From an uncultured Clostridium sp. (GTDB lineage: Bacteria > Bacillota > Clostridia > Clostridiales > Clostridiaceae), in assembly GCA_900539375.1 (NCBI GenBank), contig UQBY01000014.1, positions 1 through 64,000 of the forward strand: a DNA stretch of 64,000 nucleotides, written 5' to 3'. The notes beneath the pieces are model-generated. The model searched no databases. It was not told where the DNA came from and saw nothing but the letters and a program-made list of their open reading frames with translations. The position numbers and the translations under genes were made by a program. Below are positions 16,854-26,008 of the stretch, in pieces; position 1 is the first letter of the stretch; each line of letters opens with the position of its first letter.

Positions 16854-16890
16854 CAAAAAAACAGAGCTTAAGATTTCAACTTAAACTCTG
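16854..16890 (-). terminator. Terminator of the MetE-like gene
   Basis: CAGAGTTTAAG and CTTAAGCTCTG flank a 7-nt loop and are followed by seven T residues on the minus strand, about 20 bases after the stop. Confidence 0.9.
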
Positions 16891-16911
16891 CTAAAAGATA
16901 TAATAACAATA

Positions 16912-18027
16912 TTATTTTCCCCAAACTTCTTCTGCAATTTCTTTTACAAGTGCAAGCTTTGCCCATTGTTCTTTTTCTGTTAACTTATTACCAATTTCGC
17001 ATGAAGCAAAACCACATTGTGGGCTAAGATAAAGTCTATCAAGAGGAATATATTTGCTAGCCTCTTTAATACGAGAAATAATAACATTCTTATCCTCTAA
17101 TTTTGGTGATTTTGATGTAATCAAACCAAGAACTACCTTTTTATCTCCTGTAATAGCTTGTAAAGGCTCAAATCCACCTGAACGTTCATCGTCAAATTCA
17201 AGATAATAAGCATCTACATTTTCTCTTCCAAAAAGAGGTTCTGCAATTGGATCATAAGCTCCACTACTAAAATAAGCTGAATGATAATTTCCTCTACAAA
17301 TATGAGTATTTATAACTAAATCTTCTGGTTTATTTTCAATAGCAAGGTTATTTACTTTTAATAACTTTTCTGTAATGTCTTTTAAATTTGCATTCTTTCC
17401 ATAACGCTCTACACTACCTTCTGCAACTAAAACACCCCATGTACAATCATCAAGTTGAATATTTCTACATCCAGCTTCATATAAATCCTTAATTACTTTT
17501 CTATATGCCTTTGCAATATCATCAATTAGTTCCTCATCTGTAGGATAAAACTTTCTTGTTGTTTCAATATTAGCAGGAATAATCATTTGTTGGAAAAATT
17601 GTGCTGGTGCAGGAATAGTTTGCTTTGCAACAGTATTTTCATCTTCTAAAGCTTTAACAAATTTAAAATGTTCCACAAAAGGATGTTCTTTAGCTACAAT
17701 TTTTCCTGAAAGCCAAGTATCATCAATTAATGCTGCTTCTCCATGAAATGAAACTCCTTTTTCAGTTTTTTTATGTTCAACACCATTAAATCCCCACATA
17801 AAATCAAGATGCCAAGTTGCTCTACGAAATTCTCCATCTGTAATTACATGATAACCTGCTTCTTTTTGCTTTTTTACAAGGTCAATAATAGCCTTATCCT
17901 CTACTTCTTTTAATTCCTTAGCTGTAATAGTACCAGCTTCAAAATCAGCTCTTGCCTTTTTTAAATAATCTGGTCTTAAAAAACTTCCTACATAATCATA
18001 ACGAAAAGGTGTATTTGCCTTTGTCAT
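16912..18027 (-). CDS. MetE C-terminal-like methionine synthase family protein (YxjG/YxjH type)
   Basis: This 371-residue protein is the short, single-barrel member of the cobalamin-independent methionine synthase family. The zinc ligands of the family are seen in NTHICRGNYHS and LSPQCGFAS, with DGEFRRATWHLDFM at the N-terminal side and LEFDDERSGGFEPL in the barrel. Such proteins are annotated as methyltetrahydropteroyltriglutamate-homocysteine methyltransferases, but the methyl donor is not proven. Its own promoter lies at 18099-18127; no SAM riboswitch is present. It does not overlap the phn genes. Confidence 0.85.
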   Translation of the reverse strand: MTKANTPFRYDYVGSFLRPDYLKKARADFEAGTITAKELKEVEDKAIIDLVKKQKEAGYHVITDGEFRRATWHLDFMWGFNGVEHKKTEKGVSFHGEAALIDDTWLSGKIVAKEHPFVEHFKFVKALEDENTVAKQTIPAPAQFFQQMIIPANIETTRKFYPTDEELIDDIAKAYRKVIKDLYEAGCRNIQLDDCTWGVLVAEGSVERYGKNANLKDITEKLLKVNNLAIENKPEDLVINTHICRGNYHSAYFSSGAYDPIAEPLFGRENVDAYYLEFDDERSGGFEPLQAITGDKKVVLGLITSKSPKLEDKNVIISRIKEASKYIPLDRLYLSPQCGFASCEIGNKLTEKEQWAKLALVKEIAEEVWGK

Positions 18028-18098
18028 ATTTATCTCCTCCTAAAGTTTATATATCTTTTTATCTTCTTTTAAGTACATATAATTTTCAACACAATCCT

Positions 18099-18127
18099 AT
18101 TGTATCTATATGAATCTTTGATGTAAA
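18099..18127 (-). promoter_or_regulatory. Promoter of the MetE-like gene
   Basis: TTTACA (18122-18127) and TACAAT (18099-18104) on the minus strand are 17 bp apart, about 70 bp before the start codon. Confidence 0.6.
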
Positions 18128-18144
18128 ATACATAAAAATAGGAG

Positions 18145-18172
18145 TTTGATATAGTTTTAAGCTATATCAAGT
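18145..18172 (-). terminator. Stem-loop after the GNAT gene
   Basis: TTGATATAG and CTATATCAA form a 9-bp stem with a 7-nt loop, 30 bases beyond the GNAT stop. The T run (ATTTTT) is a few bases away, so termination is likely but weak. Confidence 0.5.
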
Positions 18173-18201
18173 TATTTTTCTAATACTATAAATTATTAAA
18201 C

Positions 18202-18696
18202 CTATATATTGTAACTATATACATAATCATCCATTATAAAGCCATTTCCTATAGAATTTTTTTCTTCTCTTATTTTATGAAAACCTAATTTTTCATATGC
18301 ATATATTGCACTATTATTCCTATTTACATTTAAAATTATAGAATTTAATCCTAACTCCCTTGCTTTAGTTACTACAAAGTTAAGCATTTTCTTTGATATT
18401 CCTTTTCCTCTTTCAGATTTAATTAAATAAAATTTACTTAAATATAATTCATTTTCACGAGGATAAAATGCTAAAAATCCTATTTTTCTTTTTGATTCAT
18501 CACATACAAAATAATAGTTATATCCATTTTTTAATTGTTCACAAATAGCAGGAACTGATTGAAACATATTTAACATATAATCATTTTGTTTTTTTCCTAT
18601 AATAGGGTCAAAATGTTCCCTAACAATAGAAGTAGCAAGATTAGACAGTTCCTCAATATCTTTTATTTCATTAATTAAAACTTTTTTAAATTCCAT
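18202..18696 (-). CDS. GNAT-family N-acetyltransferase
   Basis: The 164-residue protein has the GNAT acetyl-CoA site LIKSERGKGISKKMLNFVV (Q/R-x-x-G-x-G/A pattern) and the C-terminal NRNNSAIYAYEKLGFHKIREE. The substrate is unknown. It might suggest the PhnO aminophosphonate acetyltransferase, but it is separated from the phn locus by another gene and a terminator and is not close to PhnO in layout. It has its own GGAG-type ribosome binding site. Confidence 0.82.
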   Translation of the reverse strand: MEFKKVLINEIKDIEELSNLATSIVREHFDPIIGKKQNDYMLNMFQSVPAICEQLKNGYNYYFVCDESKRKIGFLAFYPRENELYLSKFYLIKSERGKGISKKMLNFVVTKARELGLNSIILNVNRNNSAIYAYEKLGFHKIREEKNSIGNGFIMDDYVYSYNI

Positions 18697-18726
18697 AAAT
18701 ATATCTCCTTAACCATTTACACCTTT

Positions 18727-18905
18727 TCATAATGCTGTTCCTCTCGTAGGAATAGTAAATTTACTCATATCATTTTTTTCAAGTTCTAATAGTTTAACTT
18801 TATTTTGAATGCCACCACCATAGCCAGTTAAACTGCCATTTGTTCCAACAACCCTATGGCAAAGAATAATTATACAAATAGGATATAAGTTTTTTTATAC
18901 ATCAT
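18727..18905 (-). pseudogene. ogt: Remnant of methylated-DNA-protein cysteine methyltransferase (ogt)
   Basis: On the minus strand a start with a GAGGTG site (ATG at 18905 and 18902) begins MYKKTYILF and soon stops. In another frame the last 50 or so residues of an alkyltransferase remain: ILCHRVVGTNGSLTGYGGG followed by KVKLLELEK, up to a stop at 18727. The active-site motif should read PCHRV; the proline codon is now leucine. The pattern indicates a large internal deletion with frame change. About 110 residues of a normal Ogt are missing. Confidence 0.85.
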
Positions 18906-18929
18906 AAAATCACCTCATTATTTTAAGTA

Positions 18930-18968
18930 TAAAAAATTTGCCACCTTAATACTTTAAAGGTGGCAAAT
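18930..18968 (-). terminator. Terminator of rlmD
   Basis: TTTGCCACC and GGTGGCAAA form a 9-bp stem with a 13-nt loop and are followed by a run of T residues on the minus strand, 30 bases past the gene. Confidence 0.9.
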
Positions 18969-18998
18969 TAGTAACAAAGCCTTAATTTTTCTATGGCT

Positions 18999-20354
18999 TT
19001 ATTCCTTAATTAACTTAACTATAGTTTCTGCATGTGGTGTATTTGGGAACATATCTTTAACTCTAGTTTTAATAATTTTATAGCCTTCACTTAAAAGAAC
19101 TTTTAAATCATTTACTAAAGTTTTAGGGTTACATGAAACATAAATTATTTCCTTTGCATTAAATTTTATTACATATTCTAATGCTTTAGGATGTACTCCA
19201 CTTCTTGGTGGGTCTAAAATAATTATATCTGGCTTATCCTTTATTGTTTTTATTATTTCTGCTACATCTCCAGCTAAAAATTTACAGTTATTTAAACCAT
19301 TAAGCTTTGCATTTTCTTTTGCTGCTTCTACAGCTTCTTCAATTAGTTCTATTCCTATAACCTTTTTTGCCTTTGGTGCAACTATTTGCCCTATAGTTCC
19401 TGTACCACAATATAAATCAAATACTACTTTATTATCAGAGTTTCCCATATATTCTCTTACAATACTATATAAGCCCTCTGCTCCTTTAGTATTAGTTTGG
19501 AAAAATGAAAATGGTGATATTTTAAATTGTAAGCCAAGAAGTTCTTCTTGTATGTAATCTTTTCCATATAATAAATTTACCTTCTCAGGTATTACAGCAT
19601 CTGAAAAAGAATTGTTTTCAGTATGTAGTATTGATACTATTTTTCCTTTATAATCTGCATTTTTTATTATTTCTTTGTATTCTGTTAGGTCAAAATCTAT
19701 TTGTGTCGTTGTAACTAAATTTACTAAGATTTCTCCTGTATTTTTAGCTTTTCTTATAACAAGATGCCTTAGGTAGCCTTCTCTTTTCATTACCTTATAA
19801 TAAGGTAAATTTTGTTTTCTAAAATATTCTATAGTTAATGATATTATTTTTCTAAAATCTTCATCTACTATTTGACACTTATCTACATTTATAATTCCAA
19901 AGGATTTATTTTTCATATGCATTCCCAATGTAAGTTCTCCACCCTTTTCCATATCTCCAAAGGTGAATTCCATTTTATTTCTATACTCCCATTGAAATTC
20001 ACTACCTGTTACTCCTTCATATTCACCAGTTGTAACATTAGCTTTATTAAATAATTCCTTTACTTCTTGACCTAATAATTCAAGCTGCTTTTCATAAGTA
20101 AGATTTTGAGAAGAACATCCTCCACAAATGCCAAAAACAGGACACTTTGCTTCAATTTCATAATCAGCTTTTTCTTCTACTTCTAGCATTTTTACTTCTG
20201 CATAATCAGCTTTTTTTCTTTTAACTTTTCCCTTTATAATTTGACCTGGAAAAGAATTTTTTACATATATTGTTCTTTCCCCTTCTCTTCCAATCCCTAT
20301 AGATGGGAATTCTGTTTTTTCTATTTTTACTAATATTTCGCTACCTTTTTTCAT
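18999..20354 (-). CDS. rlmD: 23S rRNA (uracil-5-)-methyltransferase, RlmD/RumA family
   Basis: The 451-residue enzyme has an N-terminal TRAM domain, then an iron-sulfur cysteine set (CPVFGICGGCSSQNL), and a C-terminal SAM-dependent methyltransferase. The latter shows VFDLYCGTGTIGQIVA, DPPRSGVHPKALEY and the nucleophile motif YVSCNPKTL. In Firmicutes one such enzyme methylates U747 and U1939 (RlmCD); which sites are modified here is not known. The start is ATG at 20354 with AGGAG six bases upstream; an upstream TTG at 20357 is less likely. Confidence 0.92.
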   Translation of the reverse strand: MKKGSEILVKIEKTEFPSIGIGREGERTIYVKNSFPGQIIKGKVKRKKADYAEVKMLEVEEKADYEIEAKCPVFGICGGCSSQNLTYEKQLELLGQEVKELFNKANVTTGEYEGVTGSEFQWEYRNKMEFTFGDMEKGGELTLGMHMKNKSFGIINVDKCQIVDEDFRKIISLTIEYFRKQNLPYYKVMKREGYLRHLVIRKAKNTGEILVNLVTTTQIDFDLTEYKEIIKNADYKGKIVSILHTENNSFSDAVIPEKVNLLYGKDYIQEELLGLQFKISPFSFFQTNTKGAEGLYSIVREYMGNSDNKVVFDLYCGTGTIGQIVAPKAKKVIGIELIEEAVEAAKENAKLNGLNNCKFLAGDVAEIIKTIKDKPDIIILDPPRSGVHPKALEYVIKFNAKEIIYVSCNPKTLVNDLKVLLSEGYKIIKTRVKDMFPNTPHAETIVKLIKE

Positions 20355-20380
20355 CAATTGCTCCTGAAATTTATATTATC

Positions 20381-20599
20381 TTATACGTGTAAAGCCTTCT
20401 TTCCAACACTCTTTTCTCCAATTGCGAAGTAAATTATGTTAGCTATAGCTAAAGCTATTACTCCAAAAGTTGCCCAATACTCCTTAACCATTTGGAATCC
20501 TATTAATCTTAATATTCCTTCAAATACAAGTAATAATACTAATCCCATTACTACTGCTAATACCTCATCTAAAATACTTGCTATTAATCTCTTTAACAA
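20381..20599 (-). CDS. Small membrane protein, possibly RDD-like
   Basis: The 72-residue protein begins from a TTG with GGAGG nine bases upstream (MLKRLIASILDEVLAVVMG). It has two hydrophobic segments (about residues 9-33 and 44-63) and ends GEKSVGKKALHV. The RLIASILDE start and the G-K-x end resemble a shortened RDD domain; that is a weak likeness. It follows the lipoprotein gene by 41 bp and precedes rlmD by 26 bp. No function can be assigned. Confidence 0.6.
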   Translation of the reverse strand: MLKRLIASILDEVLAVVMGLVLLLVFEGILRLIGFQMVKEYWATFGVIALAIANIIYFAIGEKSVGKKALHV

Positions 20600-20640
20600 A
20601 CCCCTTTTCCTCCTTAAAATCCTTGCAAAAAAATTTAAAG

Positions 20641-21375
20641 TTAATTATTATCTTCTTCATTGCTAGTAACAGTACTTGTACTAGCATTGTTACCATTTTT
20701 ATTAGTAGTAAAATCAAACTTTTTAGTTTCTAATCTATAAACTATATAATCCTTTGAAACAACAAACTCTTCATATAGTCCATTTATATCATTTACTACT
20801 ACCCCTTCACCTTTTTTGCTTTTTAATTTTTCTATAATCTGTTCATTGATTATCTCATAGTCTCTATCTTCTTCTTTTGTCATTATTGAAGAATATTCTG
20901 CTAATGAAGTTTCTCCAAAATCAAATTTTCCTTCTTTTAAGGCTTTTTCCCCATCAAAGTTTAAGACAAGCTTCATTATTATTTGTCCTTTAGATAAATC
21001 ACTACCATAAGTTTTCATCCCAAAATATGCACTTTCAAGACGATTTTTTTCAGCATTTTCATTATCTAAATAGATATAGTTTTCATTTACTGTTTCTTCT
21101 TTTGTGTCTTTTACGTCTTCTTTTGTTTCATAATCTAGACCATAGTATCTATTTTTTTCTTCCACTTGACTTAAAAGAGACGCATACTTTTCCTTCAATT
21201 CATCCAGCGTTAAATTTGTAGCCCACTCTCCATTAAGATTGTCATACTTATTTTCACTGTTAATTGCTGTTGTAGTTTCATTTTTATTTTTCTCATCTTT
21301 ATTATTAGAACATCCTATAAATGATGTTACTGAAATAATTCCTATTATTAAAGCTGAGATTATTTTTTTTGACAT
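20641..21375 (-). CDS. Lipoprotein of unknown function
   Basis: The 244-residue protein has a lipoprotein signal (MSKKIISALIIGIISVTSFIGC, lipobox FIGC, cysteine 22) and then a charged, asparagine-rich linker. The mature part is acidic and lysine-rich with several YD/YE pairs (ENKYDNLNGEWATNLTLDE, NRYYGLDYETKEDV); no known domain is recognised. It ends in a serine/threonine-rich tail. It would be anchored to the outer face of the membrane. It shares orientation with the small membrane protein and rlmD downstream. Confidence 0.7.
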   Translation of the reverse strand: MSKKIISALIIGIISVTSFIGCSNNKDEKNKNETTTAINSENKYDNLNGEWATNLTLDELKEKYASLLSQVEEKNRYYGLDYETKEDVKDTKEETVNENYIYLDNENAEKNRLESAYFGMKTYGSDLSKGQIIMKLVLNFDGEKALKEGKFDFGETSLAEYSSIMTKEEDRDYEIINEQIIEKLKSKKGEGVVVNDINGLYEEFVVSKDYIVYRLETKKFDFTTNKNGNNASTSTVTSNEEDNN

Positions 21376-21472
21376 ACGACCTCCTTAAATCACTATATAT
21401 GAAAATTTCCACCTAACACCTATTAATTATAGCATTAATTTTTTAAATGTGAAATAATATTTAGTCATTATT

Positions 21473-22087
21473 TTAGATTGTAATATTTTCTTTAAACTTT
21501 TCAAATAACCCTTCTCCTATTCCAGTTACATTTTTTATTTCTTCAATAGTTTTAAAGTTTCCATTTTCTTCTCTATATTTTATTATAGCTTCTGCTTTTG
21601 AAGGTCCTATGCCAGAAAGAGAATCTAATTCTGCACTATTTGCTGTGTTTATATTTATTTTATTGTCTTTATTATTATTTATTGTTGAAGATATTATAGT
21701 TTCTCCTTCACTTTCTTCATCATTAATATTAGGTATTACTACCACTTCATGATTATTTAACTTTTCTGCTCTATTTATTTTGCTTAAATCTCCTTCTTCT
21801 GTTACTCCCCCTGCTATATTTATTAAATCTTCGATTATAGAATCTTCTTCAAGCCAATATATATCAGGTTTTTTAACTTCTCCTTTAATATCTACTACAA
21901 TCTTTGTGCTTTCTTTTTCTTCTTTTTTGCTTATAACTTCCATAGATTCATTTTCTTCAACAAATATACTTTCATTATTATTTTTATTAAGCTTAGATTT
22001 TCCTCCAGTAAAATAAGATATTATAAAAAATAAAAATATAATTATTCCTATTAGTATTGTACCTATTGTTTTATAATTTTTCTTCAT
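21473..22087 (-). CDS. comEA: ComEA-type helix-hairpin-helix DNA-binding protein
   Basis: This 204-residue protein has an N-terminal membrane anchor (about residues 7-27), an SLBB-like domain (IVVDIKGEVKKPDIYWLEE and IAGGVTEEGDLSKINRAEKL), and a C-terminal pair of helix-hairpin-helix motifs (NINTANSAELDSLSGIGPS and ITGIGEGLFEKF-like). ComEA proteins bind incoming DNA at the cell surface during transformation. No other com genes are visible here. Clostridia often keep comEA without known competence, so the cellular role is uncertain. Confidence 0.9.
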   Translation of the reverse strand: MKKNYKTIGTILIGIIIFLFFIISYFTGGKSKLNKNNNESIFVEENESMEVISKKEEKESTKIVVDIKGEVKKPDIYWLEEDSIIEDLINIAGGVTEEGDLSKINRAEKLNNHEVVVIPNINDEESEGETIISSTINNNKDNKININTANSAELDSLSGIGPSKAEAIIKYREENGNFKTIEEIKNVTGIGEGLFEKFKENITI

Positions 22088-22245
22088 AAAAATACCTCTA
22101 AAAAATGTAATATACTATTTAGTATTAACAAAAATAAATAATATTATCCATATAGGTAGACTTTTATTTTAATTTTATATAGCTTTCTATTATTTTTTTT
22201 GTTAGAATATTATTTGTTGAATTAAATTAAAAAGAAGGTAAAAAA

Positions 22246-23583
22246 ATGAATAAAAAAAGTTTAGGGATTTTTTCGACGTTTTTGTTAGTTATATTAATTT
22301 TAACTAACTTTAATTATAAAACAGCTTATGCTGACTCAACTCCTCCAGAGTTAAACTCTAAGGGAGTAGTTTTAATGGATGCTACAACTGGTGAAGTATT
22401 ATATTCTAAGGAAGAAAATACTCAATACTACCCAGCATCAACAACAAAAGTTCTTACAGCATTAGTTGTTCTTGATAAAGTTAAAAATTTAGATGAGAAG
22501 GTTACTGTTGGGAAAAAACCACCTTTTGCAGATGGTACAAAAATTGGGCTTCGTGAAGGAGATACATTTACTGTAAGGGAGCTATTAACAATTCTTCTTC
22601 TTGCTTCTGATAATGTTGCAGCTGAAACCTTAGCTGAATATGTATCTGGAAGTTGTGAAGAATTTGCAAAGCTTATGAATGAAAAAGCAAAATCTATAGG
22701 TGCTGTAAATAGTAATTTTAAAAACCCAAGTGGTCTTCCAGATGAAGAGCATGTAACTACTCCTAAAGATTTAGCTACTATTATGAAAGAAGCTATTAAA
22801 AATGAAGAGTTTATGAAAATTTCAAATGAAACTTATATAGAATTACATAGTGTTATTGATAACTCCACCCTTGCTACAAGTAATCATAATTATATGCTTC
22901 TTCCTAAATCATCATATTATTATGAATATTCAATATCAGCTAAAAAAGGCTATACAATAGCTGCTGGTTTTACAAATGTTGCTGCTGCTCAAAAAGATGG
23001 TCTTACTCTTGTAGCTTCTTTCTTAAATGGGGAAGATATTAATAAGGTATATAGTGATGTAAAAAATATATTTAATTATGGTTTTGAAAACTTTAAGCGA
23101 GTAAAATTATATAGTGAAGGTGACCAAGTTGGTTCTTTTAAACTTGAAGATGGGACAACTGTTCCTTTACTTGTATCAAGTGATGTATATCACACTATTA
23201 AAAATGCTGAAACTACTACTATTGAAACTGCTACTGCTACTAAAACTAATGAAAATGTAGATAGTAAATTAGAATTTTCTACACCTAAAGGTTATGACAA
23301 AAAATCCTTTAAGCGTGGTGATATACTAACAACAGCTAAGGTAATGGTAAATGGAGAAGAAGTTGAAACTATTGATTTAGCAAGTGGTATTTCAAGAGAA
23401 TATACTTCTCCTGTGGAAGTAGTTGCAAAATCTGCTTCTTCAATGTTTTTTTATGTTAAAATTATTGCCTTTATTTTAGCTATAATAGTTATATATTTAC
23501 TTTTAACAAGAAAAAAAAGATTATTTAAAAAGAAACATAAACGCTCCATTCAATTAATTAATGAAGCTAAGAAAAAGAGATAG
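22246..23583 (+). CDS. dacF: D-alanyl-D-alanine carboxypeptidase-like protein (DacF family)
   Basis: The 445-residue protein has a signal peptide (cleavage near TAYA-DS, residue 29-30), a low-molecular-weight PBP domain, a beta-rich C-terminal domain and a C-terminal membrane anchor (about residues 400-422, then lysine-rich). Ser65 and Lys68 (ASTTK) and SDN at 121-123 are present. The third motif should be KTG; here it reads SAKKGYT (residues 233-235 are KKG). That could alter activity. The family trims the last D-alanine from peptidoglycan stem peptides. It is a single gene ending in a shared terminator. Confidence 0.88.
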   Translation: MNKKSLGIFSTFLLVILILTNFNYKTAYADSTPPELNSKGVVLMDATTGEVLYSKEENTQYYPASTTKVLTALVVLDKVKNLDEKVTVGKKPPFADGTKIGLREGDTFTVRELLTILLLASDNVAAETLAEYVSGSCEEFAKLMNEKAKSIGAVNSNFKNPSGLPDEEHVTTPKDLATIMKEAIKNEEFMKISNETYIELHSVIDNSTLATSNHNYMLLPKSSYYYEYSISAKKGYTIAAGFTNVAAAQKDGLTLVASFLNGEDINKVYSDVKNIFNYGFENFKRVKLYSEGDQVGSFKLEDGTTVPLLVSSDVYHTIKNAETTTIETATATKTNENVDSKLEFSTPKGYDKKSFKRGDILTTAKVMVNGEEVETIDLASGISREYTSPVEVVAKSASSMFFYVKIIAFILAIIVIYLLLTRKKRLFKKKHKRSIQLINEAKKKR

Positions 23584-23603
23584 AATTTTGCTATCTCTTT
23601 TAT
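23574..23603. terminator. Bidirectional terminator between dacF and the RluD-family gene
   Basis: AAAGAGATAG and CTATCTCTTT flank a 7-nt loop, with A and T tracts on both sides. It overlaps the last codons of both convergent genes. Confidence 0.85.
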
Positions 23604-24499
23604 AGTTTATTTATTAAATTTAATATATCCTCTGGTAATTCTGCCCTTAATGATAATTTTTCTTTAGTTCTTGGTGATTTAAAGTCTAATCCATAAGCAT
23701 GAAGTGCCTGTCTTGGAATTAATTCTTTTTCCTCTTCACCATATCCATATAAAGTATCTCCATAAATAGGATGACCTATATGACTTAAATGAACTCTTAT
23801 TTGATGAGTTCTTCCTGTTTCTAATAAACATTCTACTAAGGTTGCATCTTTAAATTTCTTTACTACTTTATAATGAGTTATACTTCTTTGTCCTCTTTCA
23901 TCAATAATTCTTTTAAATATTGATTCTTCATCTTCAGGTTTAAATATAGGAAGGTCTATTGTTCCCTCTTCTTTTTGAAGATGTCCATGAACTACTGCTA
24001 AATATCTTTTTTCTAAATGATTTAATTGCATTTCCTTTGATAAAGCCATATGAGCATATTGGTTTTTTGCTATTATTATAAGTCCTGAAGTATCCATATC
24101 TAACCTACTTACAAGTCTTACTATACAATTTTGATTAGTTTCATTAAAGTAATATAAAACCCCATTTGCTAAAGTTCCTGTTGGATATCCTCTTGTAGGA
24201 TGTACTACTGTATATGGAGGCTTATTTAAAACTAAAATATCTTCATCTTCATAAACTATATTAAGCTCCATTTTTTCTGGGATAATATTTTGGCTTTCTA
24301 CTCTTTCAAGTTTTACTTCTACAATATCTCCAGTATGAAGTACTTTTCTCATTCTTACTGCTTCTTTATTAACAAAGATTCTTTTTTCTATAGCAGCTCT
24401 TCTAATAAGCCTACTTGATAATTCAAGCTCTTCTTTTAAAAATTCTCTTATTACTATACCATCATACTTTTCTTCAACCTTTTTTTCTAAAGTACTCAT
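23600..24499 (-). CDS. RluD-family pseudouridine synthase
   Basis: The 299-residue protein has an N-terminal S4 RNA-binding domain (RLIRRAAIEKRIFVNKEAV) and a catalytic domain with RLVSRLDMDTSGLIIIAK, in which the aspartate of RLD is the nucleophile. LETGRTHQIRVHLSHIGHPI is also conserved. Members of this family modify uridines in 23S rRNA; the RluA, RluC and RluD types cannot be told apart from this alone. Its stop lies in the shared terminator; the start follows the LCP gene by 10 bp. Confidence 0.92.
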   Translation of the reverse strand: MSTLEKKVEEKYDGIVIREFLKEELELSSRLIRRAAIEKRIFVNKEAVRMRKVLHTGDIVEVKLERVESQNIIPEKMELNIVYEDEDILVLNKPPYTVVHPTRGYPTGTLANGVLYYFNETNQNCIVRLVSRLDMDTSGLIIIAKNQYAHMALSKEMQLNHLEKRYLAVVHGHLQKEEGTIDLPIFKPEDEESIFKRIIDERGQRSITHYKVVKKFKDATLVECLLETGRTHQIRVHLSHIGHPIYGDTLYGYGEEEKELIPRQALHAYGLDFKSPRTKEKLSLRAELPEDILNLINKL

Positions 24500-24508
24500 T
24501 ATTTTCTC

Positions 24509-25984
24509 CTATTTATTATAATTATCACCTAAGATAATAATAACATCATAACCTTTGTATTTTTCATCATCTGGTATTTCAGTAGTTGTTTTCATATCTC
24601 CTAAGGTTTCTTTAATAAGCTCAAAATAGCTTTTATCTTTAGCCATTATTATGCTCTTTTTTCTTAAGTCTCCATTTCCTACTTCAACAGAGCTAAAGCC
24701 ATCTTTTTCTAAAATTCCTTTTGCTCTTCCTGCAAGGCCTGTTCTATTAGTTCCATTTTCCACAAGAATTTTAATACTTGGCTTTTCTACACTTTGTTCA
24801 ATAGGCTCTCCACCTTTTAAAGCTTCATATAACTCTAAATTTTTATTTTCATCAACAACCACATAAGATAATCCACCTATCATTTGAGGCTCTCCTTGAA
24901 GAGTTGTAATTTTAGTTTCTGAAGACATTATTTTTAAGCCATATTTAATCATGGCATTTCCTGGCATATTAGTATCAATATTTTCTGCTATACAATTTAA
25001 TATTTTATTAGCTTTAAATATAGTTGTAGGGCTTTTTAATTTATCTATAACCTTATTTATAAACTTGTGTTGATTTTCTATTCTACCTAAATCACCTGTA
25101 GCAAGTCCTGTACCATCATTATTTTTTCTCCATCTAAAAAATTCCTCTGCTTTTTCTCCATCTAATAAAACAGTAGTTCCTTTTTTAAAGTTTATATGAA
25201 GATTTTGACCATCATCATCATAAAACATATCCTGTTCTATATCCATTTCAACTCCACCTATAGCATCTATAATGCCTCTAAAAGCTTCATAGTCTATTTT
25301 CACAAGATAATTAATATTTATAGGAAGAAGTTCTTCAACTACTGAAACTACTTTTGAATCTCCTCCCATAGGATATGCTGCATTAATTTTATACCTACTT
25401 CCATTTTCATTAATTAATGTATCTCTTGGTATTGATACTATTGTTGTATTTTTATTTGATGGATTATAGCTTATAAGAAGCATGGTATCTGTCCTTTTTA
25501 TTGATTCATTTCCTTGATTATCTACATCTCCTATGTCAAGACCTAACACTAGTATATTTACTACATCATTCCTACTTGGTGTTATAGCTTCTATAGAACA
25601 ATTATTTTTTATTTTAGAAAAAAATCCTATTGCTGTTGAAGCTATAAAAATAATAAATAATGCTAAAATACCACATACACCTATTAGCATTTTCTTTTTT
25701 AAAGGCATTTTAAATTTTCTTTTCTTTTTATTTTGATAAGCCTTTGAGTTTTTAATATTTTCAGGTCTTCTTTTATTAGAAGTGTTTCCATTTTTCTCTG
25801 AATTAACTCTTCTAGAAGAAGAAGTTCTTCTTCTACTATTATGATTTATATTTTTCTTTGATGTTCTTACTCTTCTTTCATAATTGTTATCAGAACCTCT
25901 TAATGCTTCTTCTCTAGCCCTTCTTGCTTTTCTTCTTCTAATTGCTTCTATCTCTTCTGGTGTTCTTTTTCTTTTCCCATCCAT
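24509..25984 (-). CDS. LytR-CpsA-Psr (LCP) family cell-wall ligase
   Basis: The 491-residue membrane protein begins with about 95 very basic, disordered residues (many RRK and SSRR clusters), followed by one membrane segment (about 99-121). The LCP domain follows, with DIGDVDNQGNESIKRTDTMLL, VSIPRDTLI and YFRWRK-like residues (EFFRWRKNNDGTG); the C-terminal LytR_C-type domain (SIKILVENGTNRTGLAGRA) is present. LCP proteins transfer wall polymers from lipid carriers to peptidoglycan. The long basic N-terminus is unusual in length. It is transcribed with yqeK and nadD. Confidence 0.9.
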   Translation of the reverse strand: MDGKRKRTPEEIEAIRRRKARRAREEALRGSDNNYERRVRTSKKNINHNSRRRTSSSRRVNSEKNGNTSNKRRPENIKNSKAYQNKKKRKFKMPLKKKMLIGVCGILALFIIFIASTAIGFFSKIKNNCSIEAITPSRNDVVNILVLGLDIGDVDNQGNESIKRTDTMLLISYNPSNKNTTIVSIPRDTLINENGSRYKINAAYPMGGDSKVVSVVEELLPININYLVKIDYEAFRGIIDAIGGVEMDIEQDMFYDDDGQNLHINFKKGTTVLLDGEKAEEFFRWRKNNDGTGLATGDLGRIENQHKFINKVIDKLKSPTTIFKANKILNCIAENIDTNMPGNAMIKYGLKIMSSETKITTLQGEPQMIGGLSYVVVDENKNLELYEALKGGEPIEQSVEKPSIKILVENGTNRTGLAGRAKGILEKDGFSSVEVGNGDLRKKSIIMAKDKSYFELIKETLGDMKTTTEIPDDEKYKGYDVIIILGDNYNK

Positions 25985-26008
25985 CTAAAAAACCATCCCC
26001 TTTAAATC

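Noticed and set aside
18028..18201. SAM riboswitch upstream of the MetE-like gene
   Set aside because: None of the conserved S-box segments is present; only a promoter and an AT-rich leader are visible.
18202..18696. GNAT protein as PhnO of the phosphonate locus
   Set aside because: It is outside the operon, beyond a terminator and an unrelated gene, and has no specific PhnO signature that I can see.
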